From a virus, in the IMG/VR virus record IMGVR_UViG_3300042907_000401, positions 1 through 21,194 of that record: a stretch of DNA of 21,194 nt. One strand, written 5' to 3'. Numbering within the stretch: position 1 is the first letter of the stretch; each line of letters begins with the position of its first letter. Both the position numbers and the translations under genes were made by a program. Positions 16,601 through 21,194 of the stretch are shown here, one piece after another. The notes beneath the pieces are model-generated. The model was not told the DNA's origin, searched no databases, and saw only the letters and a program-made list of their open reading frames with translations.

Positions 16601-18513
16601 ATTCTTCTTGCATCAGAACTATTGGCGGAACTATGTGGTCCGTAAGAGTACACCCAACTTCCAGAACCATATCCACCAGATACTGCACCAGAACTAGTAT
16701 TCAATCCAACCATGCACAATCTGCCTTGTTGGAATCCACCGCAAAGACCGTTAAGCACAAACGCAATTTTTGTTACAGGATTAGTATTGTCATATACTTG
16801 TCTACTCCAACCAGTAGTTGTATTTGCCGTGTGTGTAATATGTGCAATCCCGTTCCACTTGCTCCATGTTGGGGGGACAGCGTGATTGCCACTTGGTGAC
16901 GCATCACGCCAAACATCCATGCTTGCGCCGTTAACCACCGATCCACACACACCAATATTTTCAGGCTTGAGCCACAAGACCAGTCCATCCATACCCGCAG
17001 GAGTAAGATTGCTTTCTCTGTTGCGATAGAACGCACTAGTACTGCCAAGCGGAGCACCAATAGGATTGTGCGAGGTACGACCACCTTCAGGCACATAGCA
17101 GTAGGTGTAGCCTAAAGAGGTTCCCACAAATACTGTTCCTACAGGAGTGGTCTGTCCGTTTGGTCCTACTTCACTCGTACTACCAATATACGGATTGTAT
17201 CCGAGTGGATACAGATCACCTGTGGCTCCAAGCCAGTATCCAGACAGTGTGTTACCGTTGGCGCGAAGATCTAATGTGGTTCCACTTGTATACGGAGTGT
17301 ATCGTCCAATAAGAGGAATCTCATAGAAAGTGGCTTGGGATGATGTGGTGAGAGCATTATCAATAGATCTATTCAGAAGAACAGAACCAAACATTCGCAT
17401 ACCTGTTGGATGGATAATATTTTTCAATACACCAAAATATATGTCCAAGGATACCGCAGACTTCAGTTCATACGAAAAATCCTGATAGTAGTGCCCGTCT
17501 TGAATCTTCTTGTTTGAAGACATCTTGCCACGATTTCCTGTAAAGTATCCAGGATAATTTGTAACAGCACTACGCAAACCAATCACCTTTGCGTTTCGTG
17601 ATCCTGTTTCACTAACAATGTTAAGAACAAGATCTCCTGTGTAGTTTACACCCGAATTGGAAATTCCAATCTTCTTAATCCCACCAGCAAGACCTACTTG
17701 ATCAATCTTGGCAGAAAATCCTGTGCCTCTAGAATCAGTAACCGTTACCAAATCACCCACACGATATCCGCTACCAGGAAGTTCAACGAAAAATTCACCA
17801 ATAACAGGATACGCTGTTTCTGTCCACTCGGTGCCGTCTTTGGAAAGCAGAACACTAGCATTAGGAGAAAATTGACCAGCAATATCAGTAATAAAGAACT
17901 CAGTAATTGGAACTCCGTTAAAGGAGTACTGCACCACCGAATTAACAAATGCGCTTGCAATTAATTGCACACCGCTGAATTGGTAGATGTTTCCGTTTAC
18001 AGCACCAAACAGATCGGTTCCGTTTTGCACAGTGGTTTTAATGGATCGTGGCTCTGTCCACACACCATCAGACACCTTGAGAATATCGTTCTTGGGGTAA
18101 TAGAATTCCAGATCACTGTCGTACAGAATACGAAACAGGAACTTGTATGAACTCTCTGTGCCCTTGTTTCCGTAGAAGTCACGAATCTTTTTCAGCAGTG
18201 TTTTCTTGTTTGGCTTGTTACCGCTGGCATTTTCTGCAAACATTTCAGGAAACGAATCAAGATAAGTGTTCTTGAAATGGGAGTAGAACTCATCAAGGTT
18301 CAGATCCACATCCCACACCGTATCCAACTTGGATGTTAAGTACCCAACATTTCCTTCTTGTTCCAACCACTCGTAGTACGCTTTTATAAACAAGACTAGT
18401 TTTGGATAGTCCGTCTGTACAAACAATGGAAACTGCTCCTTGATGAAAGGAGACAGCAGATCTTCTAGGGCTTCTGCTTCAGTGTTTAAAATAATATTGT
18501 TTATAGCAGCCAT
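13657..18513 (-). CDS. 7: Baseplate wedge gp7 homologue with lectin-like C-terminal modules
   Basis: This 1618-residue protein joins a gp7 core to adhesin-like modules. Residues 1-385 match the C-terminal part of T4 gp7: FVQTDYPKLVLFIKAYYEWL (31-50), DFYGNKGTESSYKFLFRILY (112-131; T4 has DFYSTKGIEASYKFLF), HYYQDFSYELKS and NIIHPTGMRMFGSVLL (365-380). T4 gp7's roughly 600 N-terminal residues are absent. From about 390 on, the sequence is Gly/Ser/Thr/Tyr-rich. A LamG-like domain starts at 508 (GLVLWLKPENIG, VWRDASPSGNHA), is interrupted at about 563-745, and resumes with LDKLRPTLQTAGYGG and DADIFVVYKS. A second starts at about 985 (NLIYAFDAGQTA), is interrupted at about 1004-1402, and ends in the hallmark VRVYDRALTKAEIQQNFNST. 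T4 gp7 connects the hub to the wedge periphery; the added modules probably face outward and bind surface glycans (inference). The start has AAAGGGA inside gp6. Confidence 0.9.
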   Translation of the reverse strand: MAAINNIILNTEAEALEDLLSPFIKEQFPLFVQTDYPKLVLFIKAYYEWLEQEGNVGYLTSKLDTVWDVDLNLDEFYSHFKNTYLDSFPEMFAENASGNKPNKKTLLKKIRDFYGNKGTESSYKFLFRILYDSDLEFYYPKNDILKVSDGVWTEPRSIKTTVQNGTDLFGAVNGNIYQFSGVQLIASAFVNSVVQYSFNGVPITEFFITDIAGQFSPNASVLLSKDGTEWTETAYPVIGEFFVELPGSGYRVGDLVTVTDSRGTGFSAKIDQVGLAGGIKKIGISNSGVNYTGDLVLNIVSETGSRNAKVIGLRSAVTNYPGYFTGNRGKMSSNKKIQDGHYYQDFSYELKSAVSLDIYFGVLKNIIHPTGMRMFGSVLLNRSIDNALTTSSQATFYEIPLIGRYTPYTSGTTLDLRANGNTLSGYWLGATGDLYPLGYNPYIGSTSEVGPNGQTTPVGTVFVGTSLGYTYCYVPEGGRTSHNPIGAPLGSTSAFYRNRESNLTPAGMDGLVLWLKPENIGVCGSVVNGASMDVWRDASPSGNHAVPPTWSKWNGIAHITHTANTTTGWSRQVYDNTNPVTKIAFVLNGLCGGFQQGRLCMVGLNTSSGAVSGGYGSGSWVYSYGPHSSANSSDARRILYIQYDSAGNVLRNTQEAAGANLTAYDNSVFEVEYVEPYMVWRRNGVEKNRYYKGYGLSFYADSTFFLDAVYDASRTGHSVTITELSYKGTPVNPTFQASAGIDVRNYAGVTLDKLRPTLQTAGYGGVTGVSFNGGLVFSPASTYAGVTFGSVVGLGYTTGPGSSAAAVLTGQHMYLTKPLTVTDDADIFVVYKSTIDGLSYGYGLLASRNTNCDLSATPSLRFDSVLFSRSYNQQDRTLSQQNSSYYTILPNGKLMYPGASLPPAGAFGFRPCGDNTAAGQNSIVYDPHVSGACLGVCIGEAVRDSSNKIEVFLNGDEGLNKSRVTGRQIASISPPSGNEWLVSKNLIYAFDAGQTASIGSYKDGISTDILREYQMTPTPINVLAPLTASMWGRDGSPPDSVVLVTQSGAGLDTDEVFEATTGTSGNLYLNYPGTPLAWENLLTANAWTFTATIRRDDGGFITRPGVYIYTASSNPYAAAATGFDDIGGGWYKVTLTKTEPTGTSSTATLVGLTNLVPGVKYRIGRVQLLPYGTVSDIAGTATRTNSSYPFPWNKLGTANANSVERLTNPWGNVELGWRGKNHSSNATTALYNSNGGFDTTSIAVDMTKKYRFSVWVNRKVLGSGDVYFGPRSTGLKTKSTGVVNTNPYFAADGPSSNAYTGKQNTWVLVVGHVHPLGTAIGANDAASGYYTVSGGSTPYATSSGSTSVDYIFDGTLGQLAMRVFLYGSSTPGTEVQFLRPRIDLIDGTEPSIEELLNNTQNTVYDLSPTGSISSVIGKPQYSSVNGGQLAFNGKSHAIITSGAVFSNIGNIGNKTWEVWITPQPSSGDVAMFCGAGGLPYFGIVGSTQVRWSQNTSPTTSGLQTLTTWNVPSSWGTFIGKPIHLVFVSTYNATVNNTRYEIYANATGVTAGTYAGNERYSLSTVNIGNRANYPTDHYTYMGTDYEFNSSIAMVRVYDRALTKAEIQQNFNSTRNRFGV

Positions 18514-18514
18514 C

Positions 18515-20326
18515 TTATCCCTTTAGATTTTGCTTGCGAGATACTTGTGACTGCAACGAGATACTAACTGAATCAGTATAACCTCGACTCATGCGAAGAA
18601 TCTTGTTCTCGAATACAAAGATGTCGGTATTATTTGGTTGCACCGTAATCGTGAAGAGAGGAGACACAGAAGTGGGGGCAAATGCAGTATTAAATTTCAC
18701 TGTTCCGTTTGCGTAGTCCACTACACCAATATTCGGGTATACCGTGCTTTGCGATCCGTTTGCATCAGTGGTAACAAGATTGATTTTGCCGTAGCCGTCA
18801 TCAGTTGCGTACACATCATTCACAATTACACCATTGGTATTTTTATGTGATATGGTGCTTGATCCCAAGATAGGGGAGTGTCCTTCATGGGGATGCAGAA
18901 GTGGATTCTTAAAATCAATAGCGAATCCCTTAGCCGCAACAAGTTTGGCAAGGTTAACTGTTTTACGAAGACGAACCGTTGTCTGATTACTAAGAATACT
19001 AGCACTCACCGAGTTCATGCCTTGAGACAATTGAGATAGGTAGAAGTTTGCACCAAATGTTTCAAGTGCAGTAGCCGAATAGGTAAAGGCGTATGCAACC
19101 AGTAGTGCCTTGATGGTTCCTGATCCAATTGAAGCCAAGTTTGGATCGTAGGTAACAATGGAATCAATCACCAAGTCAATATAATCAGCATCCACAATTT
19201 CGGGAGTAACAGTAACAACTGAACGATTCTGCCGCAGTACTCGCGCAAGACTAACTTTTTCATCAGTAGTAAGAGCCGATCCCGACTTGGGCTTTACAGC
19301 AATAAACACCTTGCCGTACTGTGGAGGCACAACAGTTTCTCCACCGTAAACATAAACAGAATCCGCATTGGGATACTCTTTAATTACTGCGGCGGTGTAG
19401 TCGTCTTCTGTTACTGCACGATTCTGTGACTTATAGAATCGAGGAGCCAAGAACTTGATACGGGAAACACTTTCCTCTAGTGCGCCACCTGCGGACACAG
19501 TATTAACCGTGATTGCACCAAGACCGCTAACCGTACTACTGAATGTAGATATTCCGTTTGCATCATCGGCATTGGTTTCCATGTACTCCACAATAACAAT
19601 ACTGCCAGATGCTGGTTTCATTCCAAGAAAGTCGTCTCCAAAGAACAGTTCGTACATACCTGTTTCTTTTTCCTGCAAGAAAAATACCTTGGATGTGGGA
19701 GTCAAATCAATATACGAATCAGCGTATGACCACACATCCTCAATGCCTGTGCTGTCAGCAGCAGAAGCCTTGACACGAACCTTGATGGTGCTTGTATCAA
19801 TCTTATCATTGGGGATAAGAAGAACCGATCCCAATTTTTTATTTGAATTGTACACATAACTCATGCGCCGAAGAGTGCCTTCGTATACTTCAATAGATGA
19901 AAACTTTTCAGCAGATGCGTACACCGTATCAAGCAGAATGAATCGGTACTGTGTTCCCGCAGGATTCACCCCCGTGAATTCTGTACCACGAGACAGGTAG
20001 GTGCTTGCTCCTGCTCCTGCCGCCACAACACTCAGAACAGCCTTAGAAGCACGGCGTGAAGACGGAACATATCCCAATGCCTTTGCATGGGAAACCACCG
20101 ATGGACGCAGTACAGCACTATCCAAGAACATCTCATTAGCAACCATGTTTGTATGGAAAGCCTGATAGTGGGTGTTGTAGGCAAGCACATCAAGTACAGT
20201 GCTGAGAACCGATCCATCAAAGTTGTAGTCCTTCAGCGTGTCCTGTGACTGCAAGAAAGTCTGTAGCGAAGCCTTTGCCTCATCAAAGTCAAGACCAACA
20301 ATATTAAAACTGTTCGAATTAGACAT
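18515..20326 (-). CDS. 6: Baseplate wedge protein gp6 (Baseplate_J-like)
   Basis: At 603 residues it is close to T4 gp6 (660), the protein whose dimers close the inner ring of the baseplate and hold neighbouring wedges together. The N-terminus has the gp6 signature: DYNFDGSVLSTVLDVLAYNT at about residues 33-52, then VANEMFLDSAVLR and KALGYVPSSRRA. Further on are ELFFGDDF, EYMETNADDANG (about 240-250) and AVTEDDYTAAVIKEYPNA (about 300), typical of the baseplate-J/gp6 fold, then VFIAVKPKSG. The ATG has AAAGGG seven bases upstream, inside gp25. Its last codons (CTAAAGGGATAAG) supply the Shine-Dalgarno for the gp7 homologue one base downstream. Confidence 0.93.
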   Translation of the reverse strand: MSNSNSFNIVGLDFDEAKASLQTFLQSQDTLKDYNFDGSVLSTVLDVLAYNTHYQAFHTNMVANEMFLDSAVLRPSVVSHAKALGYVPSSRRASKAVLSVVAAGAGASTYLSRGTEFTGVNPAGTQYRFILLDTVYASAEKFSSIEVYEGTLRRMSYVYNSNKKLGSVLLIPNDKIDTSTIKVRVKASAADSTGIEDVWSYADSYIDLTPTSKVFFLQEKETGMYELFFGDDFLGMKPASGSIVIVEYMETNADDANGISTFSSTVSGLGAITVNTVSAGGALEESVSRIKFLAPRFYKSQNRAVTEDDYTAAVIKEYPNADSVYVYGGETVVPPQYGKVFIAVKPKSGSALTTDEKVSLARVLRQNRSVVTVTPEIVDADYIDLVIDSIVTYDPNLASIGSGTIKALLVAYAFTYSATALETFGANFYLSQLSQGMNSVSASILSNQTTVRLRKTVNLAKLVAAKGFAIDFKNPLLHPHEGHSPILGSSTISHKNTNGVIVNDVYATDDGYGKINLVTTDANGSQSTVYPNIGVVDYANGTVKFNTAFAPTSVSPLFTITVQPNNTDIFVFENKILRMSRGYTDSVSISLQSQVSRKQNLKG

Positions 20327-20733
20327 CAGCGCACCCTTTCTAGGACAACCGTGATTCTATCTTGTTTGCCAACGGCTTGTATGGCGTATTCCACCACAAC
20401 CGTATAGTAGTTTTCGTTTGGACTTGCGGTTACATCCACCACCACCTGACCCACTCGTGGCTCGTGATTGCGGATAGTCATCAGAATTCTGTCGTGAATT
20501 TCCATTGTGGTAATGGCATCAATGGGTTCAAACAGCAGTGAGCGCAGCGATCCACCAATGGTGGGCTGAAACAACCGTTCACCGAAAGCGGTGGACATCA
20601 AATTGCGTATAGATGTGCGGACAGCCAAATCATCCCTGATGGTGAGCAGATCACCTGTCTTGGGATTCTTTGTAAAGGTGGGATCTATATCGGTAAATAT
20701 AGGTTTCCCGCTGCCTGTGATCTGTAGTGCCAT
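20326..20733 (-). CDS. 25: Baseplate wedge protein gp25 (GPW/gp25 family)
   Basis: This 135-residue protein has the size and layout of T4 gp25 and of the gpW/gp25 lysozyme-like fold family, which forms part of the inner baseplate wedge and contacts the sheath-initiating region. Seen directly: the N-terminal segment DIDPTFTKNPKTGDLL, the helix AVRTSIRNLMSTAFGERLFQ, the segment GGSLRSLLFEP, and the family hallmark EPR within NHEPRV at about residues 89-94. Its start overlaps the upstream stop as TAATG and lacks a strong Shine-Dalgarno, so coupling is likely. Its TGA shares one base with the gp6 ATG (TGATG). The family has a lysozyme-like fold but is structural; nothing here indicates enzymatic activity. 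Confidence 0.93.
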   Translation of the reverse strand: MALQITGSGKPIFTDIDPTFTKNPKTGDLLTIRDDLAVRTSIRNLMSTAFGERLFQPTIGGSLRSLLFEPIDAITTMEIHDRILMTIRNHEPRVGQVVVDVTASPNENYYTVVVEYAIQAVGKQDRITVVLERVR

Positions 20734-21194
20734 TAGTTGTGTTCTACTTTATATGAAAGGTGTGTGTTTATTTGGTGGACGCTGCTGTCAATTACTTCTT
20801 CTAGGGTTTTTTGCTTTATTCCCTCTGCCTCAATCTCATCTAGTTGGTCTGCCCCACACCAATGGCAGCACAAGAACCCAAGTGGAGTCAATCCATCAGC
20901 GCATCGTAAAGGGGTAATACTAAAGAATTCCACATTATTTATCTCAAGTCCAGAACGAAAAGACGATGGGGGCAGCGTACTTACTGATATAATTTTACTT
21001 GCAGACTCATCCATGACCCGAATTGTGTCAACATAACGAGTCAGCAGCACATCCTGCGACTCCAATATCATGCTGATTGTTCCTGATACACACGATTCGT
21101 GAGTAACAGAAAACCGCTTGATTGATGTGCCGTCTGAAAAATTACCACCATTGTGGAATTGAAATACTAGGCAACGGGATGCCCGAACCGTTAC
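20733..21194 (-). CDS. Unknown protein upstream of gp25, 5' end beyond window
   Basis: The minus-strand frame is open from the right edge to a TAA at 20733-20735, so the gene is probably cut by the window; at least 153 codons are visible. An internal ATG at 21069-21071 has AGGA about nine bases upstream and would give a 112-residue protein, so that start remains possible. I do not recognise the family. The C-terminal third has a cysteine cluster (RCADG, then FLCCHWCG), which could bind a metal, followed by an acidic, probably helical segment (QLDEIEAEGIKQKTLEEVI). The stop overlaps the gp25 start (TAATG), so it is co-transcribed and probably translationally coupled with the baseplate wedge genes. 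A small baseplate or tail-assembly protein is a guess from position only. Confidence 0.6.
   Translation of the reverse strand, partial: VTVRASRCLVFQFHNGGNFSDGTSIKRFSVTHESCVSGTISMILESQDVLLTRYVDTIRVMDESASKIISVSTLPPSSFRSGLEINNVEFFSITPLRCADGLTPLGFLCCHWCGADQLDEIEAEGIKQKTLEEVIDSSVHQINTHLSYKVEHN
20936..20945 (-). promoter_or_regulatory. Possible T4-type late promoter element
   Basis: The same ten bases, GAGATAAATA, occur here on the minus strand, about 200 bases before gp25 and inside the upstream ORF. They again encode EIN, so coding coincidence is a serious alternative. Confidence 0.2.

Noticed and set aside
19455-19859. 134-codon plus-strand ORF
   Set aside because: It lies opposite the gp6 coding frame, which is strongly supported by family motifs, and has no independent evidence.
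20326-20733. gp25 as a true lysozyme
   Set aside because: The family shares a lysozyme-like fold name, but is a structural wedge component. I see no reason to assign catalysis or lysis function here.

Overview
The window reads as part of the virion-structure region of a tailed phage with a contractile tail, of the T4-like (marine cyanophage / pelagimyophage) type. This rests on recognisable T4 baseplate-wedge homologues in tight head-to-tail order (gp25, gp6, gp7, gp8), followed by a very large DUF4815-like baseplate/fibre protein and two fibre-type proteins. All genes lie on the minus strand, so transcription runs from the right edge (about 21194) to the left edge (1). There is no integrase, transposase, tRNA, rRNA or CRISPR array, and no gene I can support on the plus strand. 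The host cannot be read from the sequence.

Layout in transcription order: a Cys-containing unknown protein cut by the right edge (20733-21194); gp25 (20326-20733); gp6 (18515-20326); a 1618-residue gp7 homologue carrying a string of lectin-like modules (13657-18513); a 172-residue ORF that looks like the detached end of one of those lectin modules (13123-13641); gp8 (10760-13111); a 1635-residue DUF4815-like protein (5843-10750); a 64-residue coiled-coil protein (5648-5842); a 644-residue fibre/structural protein (3710-5644); and a giant tail-collar/fibre protein of at least 1232 residues whose C-terminus lies beyond the left edge (1-3697). Intergenic gaps are between overlap and about 16 bases, so there is no non-coding stretch to describe. 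Most starts have a purine-rich Shine-Dalgarno placed inside the end of the preceding gene, which implies translational coupling.

Functionally, gp25, gp6, gp7 and gp8 should build the baseplate wedge, and the DUF4815 protein and the two fibre proteins should decorate it and contact the host. The most interesting part is the gp7 / 172-residue pair. A jelly-roll (LamG-like) lectin domain on gp7 appears to be interrupted twice by other domains. The second insertion brings its own stop codon and leaves the last strands of the original lectin on a separate ORF in the same reading frame, five sense codons after the stop. The inserted terminal lectin is itself interrupted by about 400 residues of further carbohydrate-binding-like sequence. 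Domain shuffling is also visible in the fibre genes: a module of about 110 residues occurs three times across two adjacent genes, and the giant fibre has Gly-rich repeats with exact 25-base DNA repeats.

All family names come from recalled motifs, not database searches.
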